From positions 275,991-339,990 of the forward strand of contig NZ_RJJW01000005.1 of the NCBI RefSeq assembly GCF_003781945.1: a DNA stretch of 64,000 bases. The letters are read 5' to 3'. The position numbers and the translations under genes are program-made. The notes beneath the pieces were generated by a model. It worked only from the letters and a program-made list of their open reading frames with translations. It ran no database searches and was not told the origin of the DNA. Positions 42,539-51,455 of the stretch are shown in pieces. Source of the DNA: Halorubrum sp. CSM-61 (GTDB taxonomy: Archaea > Halobacteriota > Halobacteria > Halobacteriales > Haloferacaceae). Each line of letters opens with the position of its first letter. Positions within the stretch are counted from its first letter, which is position 1.

Positions 42539-43092
42539 CGATACCGGGAGTACGGCTCGCAAATTGGTTGATTAGGGGTTATACGTGATCGAGAGGTGTT
42601 GCTGGCGGCTGTTTATAAGCTAACAACGATGCTACGGTGAAGACTTCCAAAGCCCCAGCCACGAGGACGGCGTACGCTCGTTGCGCTCCTTGCGGTGCTT
42701 ACGTCGTCATCAGAACGCGAAGCGTTCTGATTGGCTCACGAGAGCGGAGCTCTCGTGAACGCCTGCGCCGTCCTCGCGGCAGGGCGAGAGCGAAGCTCTC
42801 GCTTGAAACCGGCGCGTAGCGCCGGTGACAGCGAGGCGCTTCGCGCCTCTGGAAGCCGGCGGCTTCGCCGCCGGCGACTGCCCCTTTGAGTCCCTCCCCG
42901 CCCCGCACAGCCCCGCACCTCACCCCTCCCCAGCCTCGTCGGCGGCTCCCGTTGGTCGCCGCCGACTCCCTCGCGCGTGCACCTCGCGCCCGGTGGGCGC
43001 TCGCAGGCACGCGCCACCGCATTATTCTTTATAAGCGATCGTCGCCGTCGCTCACAGTTTGTTTAAATACTGATGCGCCGATACCGATCTGG
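42539..43092 (+). repeat. Dispersed structured repeat, copy C (with hairpin array)
   Basis: The longest copy, occupying the gap between the small membrane protein and threonine aldolase. GATACCGGGAGTAC is followed by TTTATAAG, GAAGACTTCCAAAGCCCCAG, stem 1 (arms 42662-42672 and 42766-42776, 11 bp), an array of six small hairpins, CTGCCCCTTTGAGTCCC and CTCCCCAGCCTC. Then come stem 2 (42938-42946 and 42958-42966, 9 bp), GCGCGTGC...GGCACGCGCCACCGC enclosing a GCGCCC/GGGCGC hairpin, TTTATAAGCGATCG and TTTAAATACTGATGCGCC. Order and conserved blocks equal copies A and B. Confidence 0.85.
42709..42875 (+). repeat. Array of six short perfect hairpins inside repeat copy C
   Basis: Stems of 7-10 bp with 3-nt loops stand nearly end to end: 42709-42731 (loop GAA), 42737-42757 (GGA), 42784-42802 (GAA), 42808-42826 (GTA), 42833-42849 (TTC) and 42855-42875 (TTC). 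Two lie inside the stem 1 loop; four lie between stem 1 and the CCCCTTTGAGTC block. Similar modules occur in copy B. Confidence 0.85.
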
Positions 43093-43093
43093 T

Positions 43094-44140
43094 TTACGCC
43101 AACTCCGCGATCACGTCGCCGATCCGGTCGACCGCGGCGTTCACGTCGTCGCCGTCGACGTCGAGATGGGTGGTAAAGCGCGTCGTGTGCTCGTCGAACT
43201 CCACGCAGCCGACGCCGGCGTCCTCGCAGGCCGCCACGAGGTCGGCCGCCGGAATCCCCATCGCCTCGGTGTGCGCGACGACGATGTTCGTGTCGGGCTC
43301 GGGCGCGTCGACCCCGTCGAGCGCGTCGAGACCGGCCGCGAGCCGCTCGGCGTTGGCGTGGTCGTCGGCGAGCCGGTCGACGTTCTCTAACGCGAGGAGC
43401 CCCGGTGCGGCGATCATGCCCGCCTGCCGCATCCCGCCGCCGAACACCTTCCGGACGCGGCGAGCCTCCTCGACGAACGCCTCGTCGCCCGCGACGATCG
43501 AGCCGACCGGCGCGCCGAGCCCCTTGGAGAGACAGAACGTGACGGTGTCGACGGGTTCGACGATCTCGCTCGCGTCGACGCCGAGCGCGACCGCGGCGTT
43601 GAACACGCGCGCGCCGTCGAGGTGGACCGGTACGTCAGCGTCGCGGGCGGCCTCGGCGGCCCCGGAAATCTGGTCGACGGGGATCGCCGTCCCGCCCCGG
43701 TAGTTGTGGGTGTTCTCGAGCGACAGGAGTCCGGTTCCGGGACGATGGAGGTCCTCCTCGACGAGCCCCTCCCGGACCGCCTCGGGCGTCGGGACGCAGC
43801 GGTCGCCCGCGTCGATCGTCCGGGTCTGGGTCCCCGAGAGCTTCGCGGCGCCCGCCAGCTCCCAGCGGTAGACGTGGGACTCGCGCTCCAAGAGGAGCTC
43901 CTGTCCGGGTTCGGTGTGAACGTGGACCGCGATCTGGTTCGCCATCGTCCCCGAGGGGACGTACAAAGCGGCCTCCGTGCCGACCGCGTCGGCGGCGCGG
44001 CGCTCTAACTCGTTGACGGTGGGGTCGTCGCGGTACACGTCGTCGCCGACCTCGGCGTCGCGGGCGGCCTCCCGCATCGCCTCGGAGGGAGTCGTGACGG
44101 TGTCGGATCGCAGGTCGATGAACTCGTCGGCTTCGGGCAT
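43094..44140 (-). CDS. Low-specificity L-threonine aldolase
   Basis: A 348-residue PLP enzyme (fold type I) that cleaves L-threonine to glycine and acetaldehyde. DLRSDTVTTPSEAMREAARDAEVGDDVYRDDPTVNELE is the family signature. HLDGARVFNAAVALG holds the cofactor Asp, and the PLP lysine is in TFCLSKGLGAPVGSIVAG. The length is as usual (about 340). ATG at 44140 was taken because the RSDT motif follows closely. The 3' end lies two bases from repeat copy C. Confidence 0.92.
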   Translation of the reverse strand: MPEADEFIDLRSDTVTTPSEAMREAARDAEVGDDVYRDDPTVNELERRAADAVGTEAALYVPSGTMANQIAVHVHTEPGQELLLERESHVYRWELAGAAKLSGTQTRTIDAGDRCVPTPEAVREGLVEEDLHRPGTGLLSLENTHNYRGGTAIPVDQISGAAEAARDADVPVHLDGARVFNAAVALGVDASEIVEPVDTVTFCLSKGLGAPVGSIVAGDEAFVEEARRVRKVFGGGMRQAGMIAAPGLLALENVDRLADDHANAERLAAGLDALDGVDAPEPDTNIVVAHTEAMGIPAADLVAACEDAGVGCVEFDEHTTRFTTHLDVDGDDVNAAVDRIGDVIAELA

Positions 44141-44270
44141 CCGTTGTCGGTCGTTTCGCGGCCGGCCGGAAATAGGTCGCGCTCGGAGCCGGTTCGGCCG
44201 GCTCCCTGCGGCGGGACCGATCGGTTCCGCGTTCGGTCCCTTCTTAACCGCCGGGAGCGATCCGTGGCGT

Positions 44271-45797
44271 ATGGCAACGGACGCCGCGACCGACGACGAA
44301 GCCGACGCCCCCGACGCGTACGACGCCCTCCTGGACCGCGTTCGACGCTGGAACGCGGTCGGGAGCGCCGCCGGCGTGCTCGGGTGGGACCAGCAGGTGA
44401 TGATGCCCGAGGGCGGCACTCCCGCCCGGTCGAAGCAGCTCTCGACGCTCTCGTCGATCCGCCACGACATGGTCACCGACGAGGAGACGGGCGAGCTGCT
44501 CGACGAGCTCGCCGACGCCGACCTCACCGACGAGCGGGCGGCGGTCGTGCGCGAGGTCCGCCGCGACTACGAGCGCGCCGACGCCGTCCCGGTCGAGCTC
44601 GTCGAGGAGATCTCCGAGACGGGCACGGAGGCGCTGCAGGCGTGGGAGGAGGCGAGAGCCGAGGACGACTTCGACGAGTTCGCCCCGCACCTGGAGAAGC
44701 ACGTGGAGCTGAAACGCGAGTACGCCGAGCACATCGACCCCGACCGGGACCCCTACGAGGTCCTCTTCGAAGAGTTCGAGCCGTGCCTCTCGATGGAGCG
44801 CGCGGAGTCGATCCTGACGGAGCTCCGCGAGACGCTCGTCCCCATGATCGACGCGGTCCGCGAGTCCGACGCCGACCTCGCCGTCGACACCTTCGAGGGG
44901 ACGTTCCCCGAGGGCGAACAGGAGGCGCTCGCCCGCGAGACCCTCGAACTGGTCGGCTACGACTTCGACCGCGGCCGGCTCGACGTCTCCTCGCACCCCT
45001 TTACCGCGGGCAACCAGTTCGACTGCCGGGTGACGACCCGGTTCGACGAGTCCGACCCGCTCGGCGCGATCGGCTCGACGGTCCACGAGTTCGGCCACGC
45101 GCAGTACAACCTCGGGCTCCCGCAGGAGCACTTCGGCACCCCGCTCGGCGAGTCCCGCGACCTGTCGGTCCACGAGTCGCAGTCGCGGCTCTGGGAGAAC
45201 CACGTCGGCCGCAGCCGAGCGTTCTGGGAGCTGTTCCTCCCGACGTTCAAGAAACACTTCCCGGAGACCGACGACGCCACCGTCGAGGACGCGTATCAGG
45301 CGTTCAACCAGGTCCACGAGGACAACCTGATTCGGGTCGAGGCCGACGAGCTCACCTACCACCTCCACATCGTCGTCCGGTTCGAGATCGAGCGCGACCT
45401 GGTCCGCGGCGACCTCGCGGTCGAGGACGTGCCCGAGGTCTGGAACGACAAGTACGAGGAGTACCTCGGGATCCGCCCCGACAACGACGCCGAGGGCTGT
45501 CTGCAGGACATCCACTGGAGCCACGGCAACTTCGGCTACTTCCCCACCTACTCGCTCGGCTCCGTGATGGCCGCTCAGCTGTTCGAGGCCGCCGAGAGCG
45601 AGATCGACGACCTCGACGGCAAGATCGCCGCGGGCGAGTTCGACGACCTCCGCGAGTGGCTCGGCGAGAACGTCCATCAACACGGGTCCCGCTACGAGAC
45701 GAACGAGCTCGTCGAGCGCGCCACCGGGGAGGAGTTCTCGGCGGACGCCTTCACTGACTACATCGAGGAGAAGTACGGCGAGCTGTACGGGATCTGA
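44271..45797 (+). CDS. M32-family metallocarboxypeptidase
   Basis: A 508-residue zinc carboxypeptidase of the thermostable carboxypeptidase Taq type. The HExxH zinc site is STVHEFGHAQYN, followed by the downstream Glu in LSVHESQSRLWENHVGRS and the family motif DIHWSHGNFGYFPTYSLGSVMAAQ. The N-terminal helical region includes GWDQQVMMPEGGTPARSKQL. It removes C-terminal residues from peptides in the cytoplasm. ATG at 44271 follows a TTCTTAAC element 26 bp upstream. It is divergent from threonine aldolase. Confidence 0.94.
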   Translation: MATDAATDDEADAPDAYDALLDRVRRWNAVGSAAGVLGWDQQVMMPEGGTPARSKQLSTLSSIRHDMVTDEETGELLDELADADLTDERAAVVREVRRDYERADAVPVELVEEISETGTEALQAWEEARAEDDFDEFAPHLEKHVELKREYAEHIDPDRDPYEVLFEEFEPCLSMERAESILTELRETLVPMIDAVRESDADLAVDTFEGTFPEGEQEALARETLELVGYDFDRGRLDVSSHPFTAGNQFDCRVTTRFDESDPLGAIGSTVHEFGHAQYNLGLPQEHFGTPLGESRDLSVHESQSRLWENHVGRSRAFWELFLPTFKKHFPETDDATVEDAYQAFNQVHEDNLIRVEADELTYHLHIVVRFEIERDLVRGDLAVEDVPEVWNDKYEEYLGIRPDNDAEGCLQDIHWSHGNFGYFPTYSLGSVMAAQLFEAAESEIDDLDGKIAAGEFDDLREWLGENVHQHGSRYETNELVERATGEEFSADAFTDYIEEKYGELYGI

Positions 45798-45901
45798 GCC
45801 GACTCGGAGTGCGCCCGGGTCGGCGTGCGATGGGACGCCGCGAGTATGACCGGAAGTATGTTGGCCGCAGCCCTTTGCCGATTCGCCCCGTGAACGGGGG
45901 C

Positions 45902-46450
45902 ATGAGTACGCAAGCGGAGACGTGGGTGGGGCTCCCGAGACGCGCGAAACCGCTCGTCCGAGCCGGGATTCTCCTCGGGCTGGGACTGGGGGGATTCTTC
46001 GACGGTATCGTCTTGCATCAGATCCTCCAGTGGCACCACATGGTGTCCGCGCGGGTCGCGCCGACCACCGTCGCCGACCTGCAGTTGAACGTGCTGGCCG
46101 ACGGCCTCTTCCACGCGGCCACGTACGTCTTCACCGTCCTCGGAGTCGCTCTCCTGTGGCGCGCGTGGCGACGACCGTCCGTCCCGAAGTCGAGCCGCTC
46201 GCTGTTCGGATCGACAGTTCTCGGGTGGGGGATCTTCAACGTCGTCGAGGGGCTCGTGAACCACCACCTCCTCGGGATCCACCACGTCCGGCCGGACGGC
46301 CCCGGATCGGTGTTGTTGTGGGACGTCGCGTTTCTCCTCTGGGGCGTGCTGTTCGTCGTGGGCGGGTACGCCCTCGTTCGCGGCGACGACGCCCTCTCAC
46401 CGACGACCGAGGAGCGCGACGCGCGAACGGTTCCGGACGAAAATCGGTAG
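45902..46450 (+). CDS. DUF2243 family membrane protein
   Basis: A 182-residue membrane protein with four helices. AGILLGLGLGGFFDGIVLHQILQWHHMVS is the DUF2243 hallmark, with the D-x6-H-x3-W-H-H cluster in or next to the membrane. A second pair of histidines appears in VEGLVNHHLLGIHHVRPD. These suggest heme or metal binding, but the function is unknown. ATG at 45902 is preferred because the 31 residues upstream are basic and unlike the family. Confidence 0.88.
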   Translation: MSTQAETWVGLPRRAKPLVRAGILLGLGLGGFFDGIVLHQILQWHHMVSARVAPTTVADLQLNVLADGLFHAATYVFTVLGVALLWRAWRRPSVPKSSRSLFGSTVLGWGIFNVVEGLVNHHLLGIHHVRPDGPGSVLLWDVAFLLWGVLFVVGGYALVRGDDALSPTTEERDARTVPDENR

Positions 46451-46499
46451 ACTGCTCTCCCCCGATCACGACGAGACCGCTGCAACCGCCGAACCGCGA

Positions 46500-47168
46500 T
46501 CAGTCCTTCTTCGGAAGCGACCCGTACAGCTCCTCGTTTTGGATGTGGGTGCTGAACTGTGCACAGAGTCGGCAACAGTCGGCCGCGTCGGAGAACGTTC
46601 GCACGCTGGCGTCCCACCGGGAGTGAACCGATCCGAGCATCGCGCTCCGGACGGACGGTTCGGTCGCGACCATCATTCGACGCGCTCGCTCGGGCGGCGT
46701 CGCCTCGGCCGCCGGCCGGTCCATCTCCTCGGTGGCCAGCAGATCTTCGAACACGCTTCCGATCTCGATCCCGACGCCGAGGTTATCGCCCACCTGCGGG
46801 GCGACGAAGACGGTCGCGTTGCTCGCCCGCGCGAACGCGATACTCTGTGTCGCCGCGCCCATCTCATCCAGATCGATCCCGACGTCGATGGCGAGAAACG
46901 CGTTGAACCCCCGTTCGCGAAGGCAGTCTCGGGTCTCTCGGAGGAGCCGCAAAACGTCGTCCTCCGCGTACTCGCCGCTGTCCCGATCCCACGTCGCGAA
47001 CGACGGAACCGCGGTGTTCGCGTCGGCGTCGGCCGGCAACACCGCGTCGACGTCGAAGGTCCGATACGGACCCATTAGGTAGACGAGGAACCGCTCGCGA
47101 CGAACCGGTGAGAGGGCCTCCGAGTCCCCGTCTGACCGGGGAAGGGCCTCGATGATTCGGTCCCGCAT
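46500..47168 (-). CDS. Conserved haloarchaeal protein (DUF7509-like)
   Basis: A 222-residue soluble protein. ERFLVYLMGPYRTFDVDAVLP, then LAIDVGIDLDEMGAATQSIAFARASNATVFVAPQVGDNLGVGIEIGSVFED, is a Rossmann-like pattern reminiscent of nucleoside deoxyribosyltransferase-like folds. I associate it with DUF7509 from memory. A CCRLC segment near the C-terminus adds three cysteines and might bind a metal. It is divergent from an ArsR-like regulator (107 bp between starts), a combination that suggests regulation by the neighbour. Confidence 0.7.
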   Translation of the reverse strand: MRDRIIEALPRSDGDSEALSPVRRERFLVYLMGPYRTFDVDAVLPADADANTAVPSFATWDRDSGEYAEDDVLRLLRETRDCLRERGFNAFLAIDVGIDLDEMGAATQSIAFARASNATVFVAPQVGDNLGVGIEIGSVFEDLLATEEMDRPAAEATPPERARRMMVATEPSVRSAMLGSVHSRWDASVRTFSDAADCCRLCAQFSTHIQNEELYGSLPKKD

Positions 47169-47275
47169 CTCCGTGGTCGTACCGAACGGAACTTTATAAA
47201 AACCGGGCTTTTCAAAGATATTCTACTAGAGAACGGTTAAGTGAACGGCGGTCCATCGTTCTCACGAGAACGCGT

Positions 47276-47680
47276 ATGGGCGAAACAGACCGTCGATCCG
47301 CAGACGAGATCCGTCGTCCCGAGCCGCCGCTCCCGGAGGAGAGCGGACTGACGCTCGAAGAGTACCTCGCGATGCAGCAGGCGATCGGTCATCCGGTGCG
47401 GTTCCGAATCCTCCGAACGCTCGTCGCGAACGACGAGCTGAGCGCGACCGACCTGAAGCGGACCGTCGATGCCGCCGCTCCCAACTTCCACTACCACCTC
47501 AGCGAACTGGTCGACGTCGGGCTCGCGGAGAAGCGTCAGCGGCGGACCGCCGACAGTCAGGGGTTTTACACCTACTACCGACCGACCGGAATGGGACGCG
47601 GAATCCTAGAACACGGCGTCGAGGAGTTGATGCGACGCGAACGCGAGTTCGACGACGCGTATTCGGAAGCACGCGAGTGA
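47276..47680 (+). CDS. ArsR-like winged-helix transcriptional regulator
   Basis: A 134-residue protein. Its winged helix covers about residues 30-95: LEEYLAMQQAIGHPVRFRILRTLVANDELSATDLKRTVDAAAPNFHYHLSELVDVGLAEKRQ, with the recognition helix in NFHYHLSELV. A short basic wing and helical tail follow. No cysteine metal site is present, so it is probably not a metal sensor. The ATG at 47276 is preceded by the A+T-rich promoter region 47180-47245 shared with the divergent DUF7509-like gene. Confidence 0.82.
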   Translation: MGETDRRSADEIRRPEPPLPEESGLTLEEYLAMQQAIGHPVRFRILRTLVANDELSATDLKRTVDAAAPNFHYHLSELVDVGLAEKRQRRTADSQGFYTYYRPTGMGRGILEHGVEELMRREREFDDAYSEARE

Positions 47681-47800
47681 CCCCGCGATAACGTCGTTCG
47701 CGGGCTTCCGGCCCGCTCGTTTGTAGTGGTTTCCCACCGGTCAGCCACTCGACTCGCGGCTGCGCCGCTCGCCTACGAGACCTCACTTCGTTCGGTCTCG

Positions 47801-48973
47801 CTACTTCTCGATGATGCTCTCCTCGACCGCCTCACCGAAGTGGCGCGCCACGTCCTCGTAGTAGACGAGCGCCTCGTCGCCCTCCTCCAGGTCGGTGACC
47901 GCCTTCTTCCCGTCCGCGGTCGCGACCTTCACCGTCTCGGCGTTCTGGATGAGCGTCTCGATGCGGTCGACGCCGTCTTCCGTCTCCAACTCGGCCTGGA
48001 TCCGGAACATCGGCCGCTTCTCGATCTTCACGCGCCCGACGATCGCCTCGCGGGTGTGGCCGGCGGTGTCGACGACCTGCACCTCGTCGCCGCTCGTCAG
48101 CTCCGCGAGGTAGTTGGTGCCGCCCTCGGCGTTGCGGACGTACGCGTGGACGGCGCCCGCGTTCACGCGGAACGGGCGCGACTCGACGTACGGCGACTCC
48201 GCGGTCTCGGCGTGGACGAAGAACAGCCCGCGGGACATCGACCCGACGAGCATCCCCTCGTCGTCGTCCATCAGCGAGCCGGTGTCGATACAGACGCGGT
48301 CCGCCATGCCGGTGCGCTCGACCGCGGTCACCTCGGCGTGCCGGAGGTCCAGCGTCTCGCGGTCGGCGGCGTCGCGGGCGTCGACCGCGCCGCGGATCTC
48401 GTCGGGGGAGTCGGAGTCGAGGAGGACGCCGTCGGCGCCGATCTCTAAGGTCTCGAAGGCCGTTTTCGCTTCGGCGGCCGTCGTCGCGCCGGCGACGAGG
48501 TGCGTCTCCTCGCCGACCCGCGCGATCAGGTTCTCCAGCGGGATGATCGACCAGTCCTCGCCGACGATCACCGTGAACTCGGCGTCGGCGGCGGCCTCCT
48601 CGGCGAACCGCTCGTACTCGGTGCCGAGCACCCGGACGTACACGCCCTGCGCGCGGTCGTCGCGGCGCCGGACCGTCGTGAGGTCCGCGGAGCCCGACAG
48701 CTCCTCGGGCATGTCGATGGTGCCGTCGCCCTCGCCGCCCTTCCCGACGAAGTAGGCGTCGGCCTCGGAGCCGTTCTCGGCGTCGTCGATCACGTCCGCC
48801 TCCGAGCGGAACGCGGCGACCGAGATGTCGCCTAAGTCGCGGACGCGGCCCACGTCGTCCTCGTCGACGAGCACCCAGTCCGCGCCGGCCTCGATGGCGG
48901 CCGTGATCCGTCGCTTGCGCGCCTCCCAGTCGCCGACGTCCCCGTCGGCTTTCACCCAGACCGTGCGTGTCAT
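47801..48973 (-). CDS. 3-dehydroquinate synthase II (archaeal AroB-prime)
   Basis: A 390-residue archaeal enzyme that converts the 2-amino-3,7-dideoxyheptulosonate product of the ADTH synthase, with NAD, to 3-dehydroquinate. It replaces AroB. Family segments are VWVKADGDVGDWEARKRRI at the N-terminus, VGEETHLVAGATTAAEAKTAFETLEIGADGVLL, VCIDTGSLMDDDEGMLVGSMSRGLFFVHAE and VNAGAVHAYVRNAEGGTNYLAEL. The last block belongs to the conserved C-terminal half. The partner ADTH synthase is 2.5 kb away at 51456-52247. The length is as expected (about 390). Confidence 0.93.
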   Translation of the reverse strand: MTRTVWVKADGDVGDWEARKRRITAAIEAGADWVLVDEDDVGRVRDLGDISVAAFRSEADVIDDAENGSEADAYFVGKGGEGDGTIDMPEELSGSADLTTVRRRDDRAQGVYVRVLGTEYERFAEEAAADAEFTVIVGEDWSIIPLENLIARVGEETHLVAGATTAAEAKTAFETLEIGADGVLLDSDSPDEIRGAVDARDAADRETLDLRHAEVTAVERTGMADRVCIDTGSLMDDDEGMLVGSMSRGLFFVHAETAESPYVESRPFRVNAGAVHAYVRNAEGGTNYLAELTSGDEVQVVDTAGHTREAIVGRVKIEKRPMFRIQAELETEDGVDRIETLIQNAETVKVATADGKKAVTDLEEGDEALVYYEDVARHFGEAVEESIIEK

Positions 48974-49097
48974 TGTCGGAACCTCACGGCGGGCGGGCTT
49001 GAAAACTGCGGAAGGGTCGTGCGTTGCGGGCGACGGCGCGGCGTTCCGATGACAAAGCACTTACCAGTGAGATTACACCGTTTGAGTCAGCTACCGG

Positions 49098-50723
49098 ATG
49101 ACGCCACCACGCCACCGGCTCTCGAAGGCGGGTTCCCGATACGCGGCGGCGCACGACTCCCTCCGCGAGCGCGCCGCGCCGTACCTGGGGATCGACCCGC
49201 GAGCGCTCGGCGCGTTCCGAATCGCGTTGGCGCTCCTCCTTCTCGGGGACCTGTTGGTCTATCGACTGCCGGGAGTGAGGGAGTTCTACACGGACGACGG
49301 CGTCCTCCCTCGCTCGACGCTCGCGGAGATGTACCCGCTTTTAGAGTCCGTCTCGATCCACGCGATATCGGGTTCGGCGTGGGTGCAAACGGGACTCCTC
49401 GCGCTCGCGGCTTGCGTCGCCGTCTGCCTGCTCGTCGGCTATCGGACGCGGGCGTCGACGGGCGTCTCGCTCGTCCTGCTCGCGTCGCTGTACGCCCGGA
49501 ACCCGTACGTGATCAACGGCGGGAACACGATTCTGGTCGTGTTCCTGTTCTTGAGCCTCTTCCTCCCGCTCGACGCTCGCTGGTCGCTCAGCGCGGGTCG
49601 CCGGAGCGGCCGCTCCGATCGGGGCGACGCCGACGGGCGAGATACCGACGGGCGAGATACCGACGGGCGAGATACCGATGAGCAAGGCGATGACGAGCGA
49701 GAGGGAGGCGTCGACCCGCGGGCCTGTTCGCTCGGAACGGCCGTCACGCTCCTGACGCTCGTGTCGATCTACGCGGCGAACGCGGTCTCCAAGTACCGGA
49801 GCGACGCGTGGATGTCGGGGGGCGCGGTCCCTCGGATCTTCCAGTTGGAGGAGTTCACCGTGGGGCTGGGACCGTTCGTCTCGGAGCACACTGCGGTTCT
49901 CGCGACGATAAACTGGCTCTGGATCGCGCTCCTCTCGGCGTCCGTTCTGCTGGTCGTCGCGACCGGGTGGCTCAGGGTCGGAATCGCGCTCGCGTTCGTC
50001 TCCGCACACCTCGGTATGGCCGCGACGATGCGGCTCGCCGTGTTCCCGTTCGTCATGATCGCGGTCCTGCTCCTGTTTCTCCCGCCCGGGGCCTGGAACC
50101 TCGTCGAGGCCGCCACGTCGAACCTCCACGTCCCCTCCCGGTCCGCGGATCGGGCGTACCGAAGCGACGGCGGCGACACGAGCGAGATCGAACGAGATAA
50201 CGGCGGCAGCGCGACCGAGGCCGCGTCTCCGGTTCCCCCACGAGCTCGCCGTGCGATCCGGGTGGGAGCCACCCTGTTGCTCGTGGGCTTCTTCCTCGCG
50301 CTCGTGTGGTGGCAGGCCGCGGGGGTCGGGCTCGTCGACCTCCCGGCGTCGGACTCCGACGGCGATCTGTCGGAGGTGAGCTGGTCGTTCTTCGCGCCGA
50401 ACCCGCCGGACGCCTCCGGCTGGTACGTCGTCCGCGGGACGCTCGAATCGGGCGAATCGATCGACGTACGCGACGGGGAGACGGTCACGTACGACCGACC
50501 GCCGGACGCGGCGGAGACGTATCCGACGACCCTCTGGCACCAGTACGGATTCAGGATGAAGAACGCCGGAGAGTCGCGGTATCGACCGGTGGCGGAGTAC
50601 GTCTGCGAGCGATCGGACCGCAGCGTGGAGTCCGTGACCGTCTTCCACGTCGAGCAGGCGGTCGATCCGAACGGGCCGGTGGGGGAGCCGGAGCCGGAAG
50701 AGCGGGTACGGGTCGCCTGCTGA
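49098..50723 (+). CDS. HTTM-domain membrane protein
   Basis: A 541-residue membrane protein with an HTTM (horizontally transferred transmembrane, vitamin-K gamma-carboxylase-like) domain. The segments GAFRIALALLLLGDLLVYRLPGVREFYTDDGVLPRS, ARNPYVINGGNTILVVFLFLSLFLPLDARWSL and TVTLLTLVSIYAANAVSKYRSDAWMSG are characteristic. Helices fill most of residues 30-300, and a soluble beta domain (SWSFFAPNPPDASGWYVVRG) follows a second hydrophobic pair. A 15-bp unit is repeated three times at 49631-49675, encoding GRDTD repeats in a cytoplasmic linker. The substrate is unknown. Confidence 0.88.
   Translation: MTPPRHRLSKAGSRYAAAHDSLRERAAPYLGIDPRALGAFRIALALLLLGDLLVYRLPGVREFYTDDGVLPRSTLAEMYPLLESVSIHAISGSAWVQTGLLALAACVAVCLLVGYRTRASTGVSLVLLASLYARNPYVINGGNTILVVFLFLSLFLPLDARWSLSAGRRSGRSDRGDADGRDTDGRDTDGRDTDEQGDDEREGGVDPRACSLGTAVTLLTLVSIYAANAVSKYRSDAWMSGGAVPRIFQLEEFTVGLGPFVSEHTAVLATINWLWIALLSASVLLVVATGWLRVGIALAFVSAHLGMAATMRLAVFPFVMIAVLLLFLPPGAWNLVEAATSNLHVPSRSADRAYRSDGGDTSEIERDNGGSATEAASPVPPRARRAIRVGATLLLVGFFLALVWWQAAGVGLVDLPASDSDGDLSEVSWSFFAPNPPDASGWYVVRGTLESGESIDVRDGETVTYDRPPDAAETYPTTLWHQYGFRMKNAGESRYRPVAEYVCERSDRSVESVTVFHVEQAVDPNGPVGEPEPEERVRVAC
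49631..49675 (+). repeat. Three perfect 15-bp tandem repeats inside the HTTM gene
   Basis: The unit CGACGGGCGAGATAC occurs three times without mismatch, coding the pentapeptide GRDTD in frame. Being a multiple of three, it changes linker length only and could vary between strains by slippage. Confidence 0.9.
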
Positions 50724-50873
50724 CCTCGCTGGTGCACCGCTTCGCGTCGCTACCTCCGGTGGCGTGCTCGCGGAAAATCGAAGTCCGCGAACGGGTCGGA
50801 TGTCGCGGGCTTGGGCGTATCCGGGGTCGGAGCGGCCCGATCGTATTAGTGGTGATGGCGCGTCGTCCGGACC

Positions 50874-51452
50874 ATGTCCGATTCACCACGCGTCGTCGGC
50901 GTCGTCGGCAGCCTTCGAGACGGGAGCTACACCCGGCTCGGCGTCGGTCGCGCGCTCGACGGGGCCCGCCGCGCGGGCGGCACCGCCGAACTGCTCGACC
51001 TCCGGGAGTACGACCTCCCCACGTTCGACGCCGATCTCGACGAAGCGGGGGACGCGAACGCGTTCAAGGCGCGAGTCCGCGAGGCCGACGCCGTCCTCCT
51101 CGGGACGCCGATGTACCACGGGTCGTACTCGTCCACGCTGAAGACGGCGCTCGATTACTGCGGCTTCGAGGAGTTCGAGGACAAGACCGTCGGGCTCCTC
51201 GCGGTCGCCGGCGGCGGGTTTCCGGTGACCGCCTTAGAGCACCTCCGCTCCGTGTGTCGGGCGCTCAACGCGTGGGTGATCCCCCATCAGGTGGCGATCC
51301 CCCGCGCCCACGCGCAGTTCGAGGACGGCGACCTCCTCGACGAGAGCCTCGACGGGCGAGTGCTCACGCTGGGGCGTCGCGCCGTGCAGTACGCCGATAT
51401 CGAGCCCGATCCGGACTCGTTCGAGGGAGAACAGAACGTCGGGGCGAAGTGA
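50874..51452 (+). CDS. NADPH-dependent FMN reductase family protein
   Basis: A 192-residue flavodoxin-fold oxidoreductase. The phosphate-binding loop of FMN is VVGVVGSLRDGSYTRLGV (residues 7-24), and the second FMN loop is LLGTPMYHGSYSSTLKTALDYCG. AVAGGGFPVTALEHLRSVCRALNAW follows the family. It likely uses NAD(P)H to reduce FMN, quinones or azo compounds. The gene is convergent with the ADTH synthase, whose 3' end is 3 bp away. The start ATG at 50874 fits the first strand. Confidence 0.9.
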   Translation: MSDSPRVVGVVGSLRDGSYTRLGVGRALDGARRAGGTAELLDLREYDLPTFDADLDEAGDANAFKARVREADAVLLGTPMYHGSYSSTLKTALDYCGFEEFEDKTVGLLAVAGGGFPVTALEHLRSVCRALNAWVIPHQVAIPRAHAQFEDGDLLDESLDGRVLTLGRRAVQYADIEPDPDSFEGEQNVGAK

Positions 51453-51455
51453 CCG

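Noticed and set aside
42709..42875. CRISPR array
   Set aside because: The hairpins differ in sequence and have no constant repeat-spacer period. No cas gene is in the window.
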